This document shows positions 45,866 to 54,220 of a DNA stretch of 64,000 bases, piece after piece. The notes below the pieces were generated by a model. It was not told the DNA's origin and ran no database searches. It worked only from the letters and a program-made list of their open reading frames with translations. Every line of letters begins with the position of its first letter. The stretch's first letter is position 1. The translations under genes were made by a program, and so were the position numbers. The stretch is from Pseudodesulfovibrio thermohalotolerans. Its GTDB lineage: Bacteria > Desulfobacterota > Desulfovibrionia > Desulfovibrionales > Desulfovibrionaceae. The stretch lies in contig NZ_CP120635.1 of the NCBI RefSeq assembly GCF_021353295.2, positions 3,055,501-3,119,500 of the forward strand, read 5' to 3'.

Positions 45866-46291
45866 CTATTGGATCTTCGTGGGCCCCAAAAAATCCCTTA
45901 GTTTCACCAACAGAGCCTCCGGTTGTTTGGTTTCGCATTCCCAAACTATCAAAACCGCCCACCCGTCGTCGTGCAACCCTTGTAGAACAGCCTGATCATG
46001 CTCGATATTATGACGAAATTTGTTTTCCCAAAAAGGCACATTGGTCTTGGGCATACTGGCGCGTGGACAACCGGGATGCCGGTGCCAAAAACAACCATGG
46101 ATGAATATGACCTTTTTCCTCTTGGTGAAAACCAAATCCGGCGTGCCGATCACTCCACGATAGTTGACCCGAAAACGATACCCGTCGGCATGGAGTAAAC
46201 GGCGAACGACCATTTCCGGTTTGGTATTCTTGCCTTTGATCGAACGCATCATTGCGCTTCGCTTTGCAGTCGAAACAGTGTCCATGAGCAT
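45866..46291 (-). CDS. vsr: Very short patch repair endonuclease
   Basis: 141 aa. DTVSTAKRSAMMRSIKGKNTKPEMVVRRLLHADGYRFRVNYR, GTPDLVFTKRKKVIFIHGCFWHRHPGCPRASMPKTNVPFWENKF: the Vsr fold with the metal site D-x-F-H and HGCFWH zinc residues. It nicks at T/G mismatches made by deamination of methylated C, guarding the host from the dcm neighbour. First gene of the operon; 78 bp before dcm. Confidence 0.95.
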   Translation of the reverse strand: MLMDTVSTAKRSAMMRSIKGKNTKPEMVVRRLLHADGYRFRVNYRGVIGTPDLVFTKRKKVIFIHGCFWHRHPGCPRASMPKTNVPFWENKFRHNIEHDQAVLQGLHDDGWAVLIVWECETKQPEALLVKLRDFLGPTKIQ

Positions 46292-46388
46292 GATAATGCC
46301 AAATGTCCCGAGGAAAAACTATCCTAGGGCAAAGTCCTAATCGCCATCGTGGTCGGTCACTTATTTCGCAATAACGATTTGCCCAAAA

Positions 46389-46413
46389 CACGTGTCACCC
46401 AAGTGTCATTTTC
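46389..46413. repeat. Putative integrase arm-type site, right
   Basis: CACGTGTCACCCAAGTGTCA, matching 35128-35155 apart from two missing bases. It lies about 90 bp inside attR. Confidence 0.55.
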
Positions 46414-46498
46414 AGCGGTAACTATGTTTTTTGTGGTGAATATGGCGTTTTCAACCCATTGAAATAACATAGGTAAGCAACCTTCCGGTTGATTGTTT

Positions 46499-46549
46499 AC
46501 GGCCTTTCACGCCGTTAACAGGGGTTCAAATCCCCTTGGGGACGCCAAG
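46499..46549 (+). repeat. attR: tRNA-Glu 3' end copy, 51 bp
   Basis: Identical to 35033-35083, starting inside the anticodon stem and ending at GACGCCAAG. No 5' half of a tRNA is present, so this is not a gene. It marks the right end of the island. Confidence 0.9.
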
Positions 46550-46558
46550 AGACAGACA

Positions 46559-46591
46559 AACGGGTTGCGGTACATACCGCAACCCGTTTTT
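46559..46591 (+). terminator. Terminator downstream of attR
   Basis: AACGGGTTGCGGT, 4-nt loop, ACCGCAACCCGTT plus T-run. Probably the original tRNA-Glu terminator before island insertion. Confidence 0.85.
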
Positions 46592-46612
46592 CATTGTCCG
46601 ACGATGGACAAG

Positions 46613-46648
46613 AGAAAGCCCCGTAGGTGAAAGTCTCCGGGGCTTTCT
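46613..46648 (+). terminator. Second hairpin after attR
   Basis: AGAAAGCCCCG and CGGGGCTTTCT form an 11-bp stem with a 14-nt loop. Bidirectional terminator possible. Confidence 0.5.
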
Positions 46649-46755
46649 TATGCGGCCCCATGTCAAGGACTCCCTATTTACTCGATTTCCCTATTTCTTA
46701 GGCCAGACTCCACCCTCACCATAACGGCTATTAGTTTGTATTCCTTTTCTTATTC

Positions 46756-46834
46756 GTGCTCTACGGCACCAAGTACCTATTCGGTACGTAAATCAGTTTA
46801 AGATCGCCATTTCTATTTTCGTGGTCTACGCCAC
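46756..46834 (-). ncRNA. Paired hairpins with same loop, downstream of transposase
   Basis: GTGC-TCTACG-GCAC (46756-46769) and GTGG-TCTACG-CCAC (46821-46834) have the same loop and compensating stem changes; GTACC-TATTC-GGTAC (46773-46787) lies between them. This pattern suggests a folded RNA, possibly the IS bridge RNA if it is coded downstream of the transposase. Confidence 0.35.
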
Positions 46835-46857
46835 CAAAGCCCCGCCGCGATCTTTGT

Positions 46858-47919
46858 TCACGACTGCGTTACAGGTAAGCTGAGCTTCCACAAAAGCGCG
46901 GCCAATTTACGAGCAAGCGCAGCTATTGCTTTTTGTGCCACACCATGTCGGCTATAAATTCGGTTGTAGAACTCCCTGGCCCACTCATCTCGCTGCTTCC
47001 ACACCCAAGCTGCTTCAATCAGTAAACTTCGTAATCGCTTTTGACCGACCGGGCGAAGTGTTGCCTTACCCTTGCTGCCTCCACTTTGCCGCATCACTGG
47101 CGCAAGGCCCAGGTAAGCTGTCACCTCTTCGCTGCGATTGAAACGTTCCGGGCGGTAAACCTCTGCCGCAAAAGTCGTGGCCACGACTTCGCCAACGCCG
47201 GGAACGGACCTCATGGCGGCAATACGTCTTGCCTCGTCTTGTTCCCGGATGCTTATTCGCAAACGCTGATCCACTTTGCGTTGTGCACAAGCGAAGTACT
47301 CCAGTTCATCGAGCAAGCTTTCAAGAGTCTCTTTTGCCCCCGAAGGAAGTTCCACCTGATGAAGTGTGAGTATGGCAGCCTTGCTCCAATGGTCCAGATC
47401 GGCAGGCTCCTGCGCTCCAAGATAAAGAAGAAGTGAACGAATCCGTTGTTTAGCTCGACGAAGAGAGTCGGTGAGCTGATGCCTTCGACGCTCAAGAGCA
47501 CGGAAGGCTTCAGCTTCAACGGAAGGAATGGCGATTGGTCTGATCAGGCCGGAGGCTGCCAGCTCTGCCAGTTTGCGGCAGTCCAGGCTGTCGGTCTTGT
47601 TGGTAGCGGTGATGGGGCGCGGGATTCGGCTTGGCGCAGCAACGACAACCGTAACACCTTCTGCTTCGAGGCTCCTGGCCAACTCAAAGCCAGTCGGTCC
47701 AGATTCATAGCAAACCGCGCCAACCTCAACAGGTAATGACATGACAAGCCGGGTGAGTGCTGTTGCATCAGCCGGACAAGTCCAGTCCTTCACGGCACCA
47801 TCAGGTCTGAGCAAAGCCACGCTGAAACTCAGCTTATGGACGTCCACTCCTATCCATACCTTCTCGCCGGAAAACGCTTCAACAAACCGATGAACAGATG
47901 ATACTTTGAGCTTTGCCAT
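46858..47919 (-). CDS. IS110-family transposase
   Basis: 353 aa, full length. N-terminal RuvC-like DEDD domain: KVWIGVDVHKLSFSVAL, YESGPTGFELARSLEAEGVTVVVAAPSRI, NKTDSLDCRKLAELAASG. C-terminal transposase_20 part: MRSVPGVGEVVATTFAAEVYRPERFNRSEEVTAYLGLAPV and SGGSKGKATLRPVGQKRLRSLLIEAAW, with the Ser nucleophile probably in that area. Start overlaps a large hairpin that hides its GGGAGG. Acts in cis with a bridge RNA in relatives. Confidence 0.93.
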   Translation of the reverse strand: MAKLKVSSVHRFVEAFSGEKVWIGVDVHKLSFSVALLRPDGAVKDWTCPADATALTRLVMSLPVEVGAVCYESGPTGFELARSLEAEGVTVVVAAPSRIPRPITATNKTDSLDCRKLAELAASGLIRPIAIPSVEAEAFRALERRRHQLTDSLRRAKQRIRSLLLYLGAQEPADLDHWSKAAILTLHQVELPSGAKETLESLLDELEYFACAQRKVDQRLRISIREQDEARRIAAMRSVPGVGEVVATTFAAEVYRPERFNRSEEVTAYLGLAPVMRQSGGSKGKATLRPVGQKRLRSLLIEAAWVWKQRDEWAREFYNRIYSRHGVAQKAIAALARKLAALLWKLSLPVTQS

Positions 47920-47985
47920 GTCGGCCTCCCTTGGTTTTGGGGTTCACTGGTACTGTTACCAGCAAAACTTGGGAGTGCCGACATG
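47917..47985. repeat. Hairpin over the transposase start codon
   Basis: The minus-strand leader folds as CATGTCGGC at one end and GCCGACATG at the other, with GGGAG/CTCCC and CAAAAC/GTTTTG pairs within, and a TGGTA-ACAG-TACCA tip. Arms are 47917-47939 and 47963-47985. Ribosome site and ATG are both paired, which would limit translation from outside transcripts. Confidence 0.6.
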
Positions 47986-48125
47986 GTATTTCTCTTGCTC
48001 TGTCCGGGATCATCCCTTCTCTATTCCCCGGCAGGACAGCACTGCACGAGGTCATATCTTGCAGCTTGAGCATCCGCCTCGCCCCTTCCCTATGCAGCGC
48101 AAACGGGCGCAACCGCGTTTGTCCG

Positions 48126-49151
48126 CTAACGGGTCCTGAGGAACATCAGCCCGACGAGTACCGCCAGAAGCACGGTCCAGATGATGGCCGCGCGCAGGGT
48201 GGCCTTGTTGGCGCGCTCCTTTTCGTACCAGGACAGGGGGCGGATGCCCTGAGCCAAAAAGGTGCCGACCCCGGCAAGGTTGAGACAAATGACGTTGGCG
48301 GCGAAAAGCAATCCGGCCCCGCCCGCCTCGGGGAACAGCCCCGCCCCCAGGAAGAGGCCGCAGGCGATGAGCGGCGGGAGCAGGGACAGGGCGACCATCA
48401 CCCCGACGAGCGACGTGGGCACGCCCAGGGTGACGGAGATGATCCCGGCCGCGCCTGAAACCATGGCCAGAATGATATCGGAATAGGAGGTCACACTTCG
48501 GGCGGCCAGCTCGGGGGTCAGCTCGGGAACGCCCAAAAACAGCCCGGCCGAGGCCGACAGTGCGAGGCAGAGGAACACCCCGACGGCCAGTGTCTTGAGG
48601 GATTCCCGACTGAGCCGGGCGTCGCCGAGCGTGGCGGCCAGTGCCAGCCCCACGTTCGGACCGAGCAGCGGCGCCAGAACCATGGCCCCGATAATGATGG
48701 CCACATTGTCGCGCAGCAAGCCGATGACGCCCACCAGGGCGGAAAGCAGCACAAGAATAACGTAGTGCTTGGAAAGAAGGGTCGTGTCCAGGACGTCGGC
48801 GTACAGCTCCTCGCGGCTGATACGTCCGTTGCGGGGTCTCTCCTTGTCGCCGAAGGGGTCCTTCTCCCGCTCCTCATCCATGGCCAGCTTGTCCAGCCGG
48901 GGCAAGGTGGCCTCGGCAGGATAGACCACGATGCGATACTTGTCGGTCCAGGCGAAAAGCTGCTCCAGCCTGTCCAGGACGTTCTCGGTCTCCTGCATGT
49001 CCAGGACCAGGCGAAATGACAGGGACTCCCCGTCGTCCAGGGGCGAGGCCCAGAACACGTAGCCCTCGTCCGTCTGCTGCTCCTCCAGGGATTTCTTGAC
49101 CTCGTCCTTGTCAGAACGGGGCGTAACGACTTCGATCACCCGCAATGCCAT
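48126..49151 (-). CDS. DUF389 (TIGR00341) membrane protein
   Basis: 341 aa from MALRVIEVVTP with AAGGTGG upstream; frame extends 30 codons but unsupported. Soluble N-terminus of about 130 residues, then DVLDTTLLSKHYVILVLLSALVGVIGLLRDNVAIIIGAMVLAPLLGPNVGLALA, the DUF389 core, and six to seven TM spans. Function unknown in the family. Follows, without operon signal, a chemoreceptor on the same strand. Confidence 0.87.
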   Translation of the reverse strand: MALRVIEVVTPRSDKDEVKKSLEEQQTDEGYVFWASPLDDGESLSFRLVLDMQETENVLDRLEQLFAWTDKYRIVVYPAEATLPRLDKLAMDEEREKDPFGDKERPRNGRISREELYADVLDTTLLSKHYVILVLLSALVGVIGLLRDNVAIIIGAMVLAPLLGPNVGLALAATLGDARLSRESLKTLAVGVFLCLALSASAGLFLGVPELTPELAARSVTSYSDIILAMVSGAAGIISVTLGVPTSLVGVMVALSLLPPLIACGLFLGAGLFPEAGGAGLLFAANVICLNLAGVGTFLAQGIRPLSWYEKERANKATLRAAIIWTVLLAVLVGLMFLRTR

Positions 49152-49260
49152 GGCGTCCCACCTTGTGTGATTTCCATGACATATGCCTACCACACCGACC
49201 GTCTGGAGTACATGCACAACGGACCGCACTCGATAGGTCACCTAAAAATCCAAAAAAGAA

Positions 49261-49299
49261 GGGGAGGGGAAAGCCGGTCAAACGACTTTTCCCTCCCCT
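49261..49299 (-). terminator. Terminator of the chemoreceptor gene
   Basis: Minus strand GGGGAGGGAAAA, loop, TTTCCCCTCCCC, then T-rich CTTCTTTTTT. 27 bp after its stop. Confidence 0.85.
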
Positions 49300-49325
49300 C
49301 ATTTCGAATTGTGGGACCACCCCGG

Positions 49326-51836
49326 CTAGGCTGAACCAAGCTCGTTGATGAGTCCGTCGAGCTCCTGGGCGATGGAGTTCAATTCATGGCAGGCCTGCGC
49401 CGACTGCGTCATGGCCTGACTGGTGTTATCGGAGATGCGATGCATTTCCTCGGTGGCCCGGGTGATCTGCTCCGAGGTGGACGACTGCTCTTCCGCAGCC
49501 GTGGCGATGCCCTGCACCTGCCTGGCGGAACCGCGCGAGAATTCGACGATCTCGGCCAGGGACTGACCAGCCTCTTCGGCCAGGGACGTACAGGTATCCA
49601 GCACCTGGGCCACCTTGTCGGTCTCGGCGACGTTGCGCTGGGACATGGTCTGGATGGCTCCGATGGCACTGCCAACCTCGGTGGTGGCCACCATGGTCTT
49701 CTCTGCCAGCTTCCGGACTTCATCGGCAACCACGGCGAACCCGCGCCCGGCGTCGCCCGCCCGGGCCGCCTCGATGGCCGCATTGAGCGCCAGTAGGTTG
49801 GTCTGGTCAGCGATGTCGTTGATGACGGTCATGACCCGGCCGATATCATCCACCTGTCCGCCAAGTTCGCCCATATTGGCCTTGAGCCGTGAGGCCAGCT
49901 CGCTGACCTCGTTGACCGAAGCGACCACCTTGGTCACCACGTCGTGCCCGGCCATGGCCTGGCCCTCGGCCTGCTCCGCGTTCAAAGCGGCCTCGTTGGC
50001 GTTGCGCGCCACCTCCAGAACGGTGGCGTTCATCTCCTCCATGGCCGTCGCTGTCTCGGTGGCGCGGTCGCTCTGCTCCTCTGCGCCGCCACGGGATTCC
50101 TCCACGCGCACGGAGAGCTGCTCCGATGCGGAAGTCATGCGCTCGGAAAGCATCCCCGCCTGATCGGCAACGCGCTGCATCTTGCGCTGCGAATCGAGAA
50201 TATCGGTCTGATCCACGATGACCTCAAGCGCGCCCACCACCCTGTCGTTCTCGTCGCGAAGGGGGCTGGCGTATCCCTTGATGTCCACCTCGCCCGAGAT
50301 CAGCTTGCCCCGGGTGGAGCCCACAACCCGCTCCATGACCTGCATGGCCCTGGTGCAGACGCAGTCCTTTGTCCGGCAGATGTCGGTGTTGAACACCTCG
50401 CTGCACGGCTTGCCCATGAGTTCGCCCACCTCCTGCCCGGCAATCTCGCTGGCATTGCGGTTGACAAAAAGGAGATTATGGTCGCGGTCAACGGTGAAGA
50501 TCGGGAACGGGAAAGAGTCGAAGGTCGCCGTGTAGGTGTCGGCCACGCGGTTCATGCTCTGAATGAGCTGGGCGTAGGCCCCCTCGTAGCGGCTTGCGTC
50601 TCCCCGGGACCGGACCACGCCGTGCGCAACCTCGCGGGCCGTGGCCTCACAATCGTCGATGAGCTCGCTGAGCGTCACGGGAATTCGGCTGACGGAACGA
50701 TGAATGGACCCGATCTCGTCGCGGCTGGTGACGGCCTCGCCCTGATCCAGGTCTCCGCGCGCCACTCGCTCGGCCAGGGCGCGGATTTTATCCAAAGGCC
50801 TAAACACGGCGTAGCGCATGACTCCGAGCAGAGAAAGCATGGGCAAAAGCACGGCCAAAGCGAAGAGGACCAGAACCAGGAACACAACGCCGTCCAGAAT
50901 GGCATTCAGGACGGAAATATCGCGGGCCAGGGTAATAACGCCAATGGGTTGGCCCTGGTAGTCCTGCACAGGCAGATAGACCACTGCATAATTGCCGGCC
51001 AGCGTGACGAACCGCCCGCCAGCAGCCTTGTGCAGCATGTCCGCCGTGACCTTGGCATCCAGATCGCCGTTCGCCTTGCCCGCCACGCGAACAAAGGAAT
51101 TGCCGACCAGGGGATACTTTTTCGGGTCCTGCAATTTGGTTGTGGTAGAAAGCAGGGAGGCGTCCATATATAATGTATAAAAGCTCCCCTTCTCGTCCTT
51201 GAAAAGCCTGAACACGTCCTCGTAGCTCTTGAGGACCTCGACCGAACCGAGCTGCCTGCCCGACTCGTCCTTGACCGCCACCAATCCTCGGATGGCGAAA
51301 CCGCTGCGGCCGGGCTCGATACCCCGCCGAGGCTTGCCGTCACGGTTCACATCCAGAACGGTCTTGCGGAAACTGGAAATGTCATCCGACACGTCCATCC
51401 ACTTGCCGTTGCGCTTTGCCTGCTTGTCGCGCCACATGCGCGCCAGGCTCCGTCCGTTGGGCAAATGAAAGTGGAGCCTCAGCTTCTCACCGAGCGCGGC
51501 CTCGTACCCGTCCAACACGGGCTTGAGCTCGGCTCGCAGGGCCTCGCGGGCACTCTGCACGACCGGGTCGCTTTCGTCGGCGAGATTCCCCTGGTGCGCC
51601 AGGGAAAAAGCCCGGATCACGGAAGGCATCCGCCCGAACAGGGCAGCTTCCTCCTGGGCCCGGAGCGCGGCGTCCTCAGTGTTCAATGTCAGGGTCTTGG
51701 CCGCATTCCCCACAAGCATCTCGGCGAAGGATGTCCGCAACTCGCCGAATTGCCCGGTCAGCAGATAAACCCCGATGCAGCCTATCAGCAGCACCAGCGC
51801 CGCCGAAGGCAACAGAATCTTGTACTTGATACTCAT
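49326..51836 (-). CDS. Methyl-accepting chemotaxis protein with Cache, HAMP and PAS
   Basis: 836 aa. TM1 at residues 8-28 (ILLPSAALVLLIGCIGVYLL), a periplasmic Cache-type domain to about 310, TM2 (LDGVVFLVLVLFALAVLLPMLSLLGV), HAMP with the RPLDKIRALAERVARGDLDQ start, a PAS near 440-560, then the MA signalling domain with the hairpin tip VVTVI..DIADQTNLLALNAAIEAARAGDAGRGFAVVADEVRKLAEKT. In the PAS a Cys cluster CSEVFNTDICRTKDCVC may bind a cluster or react to redox. No C-terminal CheR pentapeptide. Ligand unknown. Confidence 0.93.
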   Translation of the reverse strand: MSIKYKILLPSAALVLLIGCIGVYLLTGQFGELRTSFAEMLVGNAAKTLTLNTEDAALRAQEEAALFGRMPSVIRAFSLAHQGNLADESDPVVQSAREALRAELKPVLDGYEAALGEKLRLHFHLPNGRSLARMWRDKQAKRNGKWMDVSDDISSFRKTVLDVNRDGKPRRGIEPGRSGFAIRGLVAVKDESGRQLGSVEVLKSYEDVFRLFKDEKGSFYTLYMDASLLSTTTKLQDPKKYPLVGNSFVRVAGKANGDLDAKVTADMLHKAAGGRFVTLAGNYAVVYLPVQDYQGQPIGVITLARDISVLNAILDGVVFLVLVLFALAVLLPMLSLLGVMRYAVFRPLDKIRALAERVARGDLDQGEAVTSRDEIGSIHRSVSRIPVTLSELIDDCEATAREVAHGVVRSRGDASRYEGAYAQLIQSMNRVADTYTATFDSFPFPIFTVDRDHNLLFVNRNASEIAGQEVGELMGKPCSEVFNTDICRTKDCVCTRAMQVMERVVGSTRGKLISGEVDIKGYASPLRDENDRVVGALEVIVDQTDILDSQRKMQRVADQAGMLSERMTSASEQLSVRVEESRGGAEEQSDRATETATAMEEMNATVLEVARNANEAALNAEQAEGQAMAGHDVVTKVVASVNEVSELASRLKANMGELGGQVDDIGRVMTVINDIADQTNLLALNAAIEAARAGDAGRGFAVVADEVRKLAEKTMVATTEVGSAIGAIQTMSQRNVAETDKVAQVLDTCTSLAEEAGQSLAEIVEFSRGSARQVQGIATAAEEQSSTSEQITRATEEMHRISDNTSQAMTQSAQACHELNSIAQELDGLINELGSA

Positions 51837-52234
51837 CTTTCCCTTACTCCCCTCAATGGATCACATCGCGGATTTCATATTGTCGCCCCTGGTATCAGGG
51901 GTCATTTCAGAACAATTGTTACACCTCTTCTCGTTAGCGTAACACAACTTACTAGCCTTACAACTGGTTAAGACCCACAAATTCAACATAGTTCACAATT
52001 TCACAAACTTTTCCCTCTCATTTCCCGATCGCCAAAAAACCGACATTTTCATTTGTGAAAAAAGCGTATAGCGGCCCGTTTACACACAAGATGGCCCTCC
52101 TTTTGCCCCGTGTCGGCCATTCGATGCGGAAAAGACTTGCCCTCGACTTTTTTTTATGTAAAAAGCCCGATTCCGCGAATGGCTTGAACCGGCTTCAAGG
52201 GCTCACCCCCTGTCGAGACGACCATCGCCCAAGC
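51837..52234. other. Intergenic with tRNA-Glu promoter region
   Basis: AT-rich, about 400 bp. No gene. It contains the chemoreceptor promoter (minus) and the tRNA-Glu promoter, the latter perhaps near 52140-52165 (TTGCCC, ..., TATGTA). Confidence 0.5.
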
Positions 52235-52312
52235 GTCCCCATCGTCTAGCCTGGTCCAGGACGACGGCCTTTCACGCCGTTAACAGGGGTTCAAATCCCC
52301 TTGGGGACGCCA
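52235..52312 (+). tRNA. tRNA-Glu (anticodon TTC), second copy
   Basis: Identical to 35004-35081 along all 78 nt, including CCA. Its 3' end is intact and no element follows, so this site appears free of an insertion. Confidence 0.96.
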
Positions 52313-52322
52313 AGGAAATTTC

Positions 52323-52355
52323 GGGAGGTGGTTGTTCGACCGCCTCCCTTTTTTC
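52323..52355 (+). terminator. Terminator of second tRNA-Glu
   Basis: GGGAGGTGG, loop, CCGCCTCCC with six T. Confidence 0.85.
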
Positions 52356-52823
52356 ATGCCCCGCATCGGACCGCCTCGCCGAATGTGCGTGGGCAACCAG
52401 ATTCCCTCATCTAACGGCCCCGCAACCCCGACTCAAGGCCATAAAGCCCGGCTGTTTCCAAGACGGCCCTGCCTTTGTGCCGAAGAATCCGACATGATTT
52501 AATCAAAGCTCAGTCCGAAATCGTGTAACCGTATCCGCGCAAGCGGCGATACTCTTTTTGTGGACGGTCGGAAGCCGTTCATGGGCCATGGGCCGACATG
52601 ACGCCAACCCGGCGCCCTCCCCAGTCGCCCGAAGGCCCATATTTCGATCGCCAGCCCAGCACGCGAGGCACTGTCTCCCGCCCCGCAAGGGCTTGATCGA
52701 TCTCCCGGGGGCCGCGCCAAGCGCGGCCCCGCAACGGAAAACCCGATGCGATCCCGCTTGTGGCATCGCATCGCATGAGGCATGTTGCGGACATTGACGA
52801 CACGCAAACGATAAAAGGGTCGG
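52356..52823. other. Intergenic before ECF sigma gene
   Basis: No gene supported over about 470 bp; frames here have no ribosome sites or domain features. It should hold the sigma operon promoter. Confidence 0.5.
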
Positions 52824-53423
52824 ATGCCCGAACACATGGACGACGCAGAAGTCATCGAGCGCATTCTTGATGGCGACCGGGACGCCTTCGCGCTCCTGCT
52901 CAAACGGCACGAGAGCCTTGTCTCCCGGCTGGTGGCCGCGCATGTGCCGGCCGAGCAAGCGGCCGAAGTGGCCCACGAGGCGTTTATCCGGGCCTTCAAG
53001 GGACTGCACAGATACCGCCCGATAAAACCGTTCCGCAACTGGCTGACCACTGTGACTCTACGCTGCTGCAAGGATTTCTGGCGCAGGGCATATCGGAACA
53101 AGGAAGCTCCGGTATGCGATTTGAGCGAGGACGGACAACGCTGGCTGGACACGGCTCTGGCGGCAAGATCGAATGAAGAGTTCGAAACCTTGGCGCGGCG
53201 GCGCGAACTCGGCGAGATTCTGGAAGCGGTCCTGGCCATGCTCCCGCCCCTGGACAGGATGGTCTTGACCTTAAGCTATCTGGAAGAACGGCCGACCAGG
53301 GAAACGGCCGAAATGCTCGGCATCAGCGTTCCGAATGTCAAGGTGCGCGCCTTCCGGGCAAAACGTAAACTCAAGATTTTTCTCAAACGCTACGGCATCC
53401 AAGGAGAGGAGCATGAAGCGTAA
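52824..53423 (+). CDS. ECF sigma factor
   Basis: 199 aa; ATG at 52824, or 52836 (MDDAEVIERILDGD). Region 2: DAFALLLKRHESLVSRLVAAHVPAEQAAEVAHEAFIRAFKGLHRYRPIKPFRNWLTTVTLRCCKDFWRR. Region 4: LPPLDRMVLTLSYLEERPTRETAEMLGISVPNVKVRAFRAKRKL. The downstream overlapping small membrane protein and periplasmic sensor-like protein resemble cnr-type metal stress systems. Confidence 0.9.
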   Translation: MPEHMDDAEVIERILDGDRDAFALLLKRHESLVSRLVAAHVPAEQAAEVAHEAFIRAFKGLHRYRPIKPFRNWLTTVTLRCCKDFWRRAYRNKEAPVCDLSEDGQRWLDTALAARSNEEFETLARRRELGEILEAVLAMLPPLDRMVLTLSYLEERPTRETAEMLGISVPNVKVRAFRAKRKLKIFLKRYGIQGEEHEA

Positions 53424-53715
53424 ATCCACCGACAACAACTTTCGCACGCTGCTAAGCATGATCCATGCGGCCCGCCCGGACTGGCGGCCCGACCCAAGCT
53501 GGCGCGACGCCGTTCTGAACGAGGCGCTCCGATTGCGCCTGCCCGTGTCCGGAGACCTGGATCGACTGGCCCCCCGGTTCACCCTGGCGGCCGCCGCCGT
53601 GTCCGGTGTGAGCCTGCTGACCGCCGTATGGTCCCTCAAGGACCTGTCTTCCCAAATACTCTCGGTCATGACCAGCCAGGCCCTGCACTTCGGCACGACC
53701 GGCCTCGGTCTTTAA
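53413..53715 (+). CDS. Small membrane anti-sigma-like protein
   Basis: 100 aa; ATG overlaps the sigma stop by 11 bp. N-terminal 55 cytoplasmic residues (NNFRTLLSMIHAARPDWRPDPSWRDAVLNEAL), then one TM (FTLAAAAVSGVSLLTAVWSL) and a short periplasmic end. Like CnrY-type anti-sigma factors by position and topology; no clear sequence family. Binds the sigma factor presumably. Confidence 0.7.
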   Translation: MKRKSTDNNFRTLLSMIHAARPDWRPDPSWRDAVLNEALRLRLPVSGDLDRLAPRFTLAAAAVSGVSLLTAVWSLKDLSSQILSVMTSQALHFGTTGLGL

Positions 53716-53724
53716 GGAGAAGCC

Positions 53725-54144
53725 ATGCGAAAATGGAAGATATGGACAGCCTTCCTTGCGGTGTTTCTGGCCGGAACCCTGACCGGCGTTGCCGGGACCG
53801 GCCTGTTCCTGAAGCTCCGTTTCGCCCCGCCCCGCGACCACGTGGAGTTTCGGACGAGGATGACCGACCGCGTGTCCGACACTTTGAAACGCGAACTGGA
53901 CCTGACGGATAAAACAGCCGATGCGATACGCGCCGAGGTGGCGACCACCCTCGACCGACTTGAAACCGTTCACGCCGAACTGCGCCCCAAGGCCCGCTCC
54001 ATTATCGACGACGGCATCGCCCGGGTAAAGAACCACCTGGACGACTCGCAACGAACCGAACTCGATCGGCTTATCCGGCAGAACCGGCAGAAACCGTTCA
54101 GCATTTTCCGTCTACCGCCCCCGCCGCCTCCGAACTTCCCCTAA
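53725..54144 (+). CDS. Periplasmic metal-sensor-like protein (CnrX/Spy type)
   Basis: 139 aa. N-terminal signal anchor (KIWTAFLAVFLAGTLTGVAGTGLFL), then a four-helix-hairpin-like stretch (RVSDTLKRELDLTDKTADAIRAEVATTLDRLETVHAELRPKARSIIDDGIARVKNHLDDSQRTELDRL) and a proline tail PPPPPPNFP. Resembles the heavy-metal sensor group CnrX/ZraP/Spy, but I see no clear metal ligands such as His pairs. Likely signals through the anti-sigma partner. Confidence 0.72.
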   Translation: MRKWKIWTAFLAVFLAGTLTGVAGTGLFLKLRFAPPRDHVEFRTRMTDRVSDTLKRELDLTDKTADAIRAEVATTLDRLETVHAELRPKARSIIDDGIARVKNHLDDSQRTELDRLIRQNRQKPFSIFRLPPPPPPNFP

Positions 54145-54220
54145 TCGGGTGCAAAACCAAGCCCAAACACAACCCCCTTGTCCCGCCTGAACAAACTTGA
54201 TAGGGGTTCGTTTCCAGAGA

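Larger units (their letters stand above)
46750..47990 (-). mobile_element. IS110-family element (ends approximate)
   Basis: A DEDD transposase gene with structured non-coding flanks on both sides. IS110 elements lack normal terminal inverted repeats, so limits are set from the flanking hairpins (46756 and 47985) only. IS110 members are guided by a bridge RNA coded in a non-coding end. It lies between the island end and a DUF389 gene. Confidence 0.55.

Noticed and set aside
46499-46549. Third tRNA-Glu gene
   Set aside because: Only the 3' 51 bp is present; it is the att copy at the island end.
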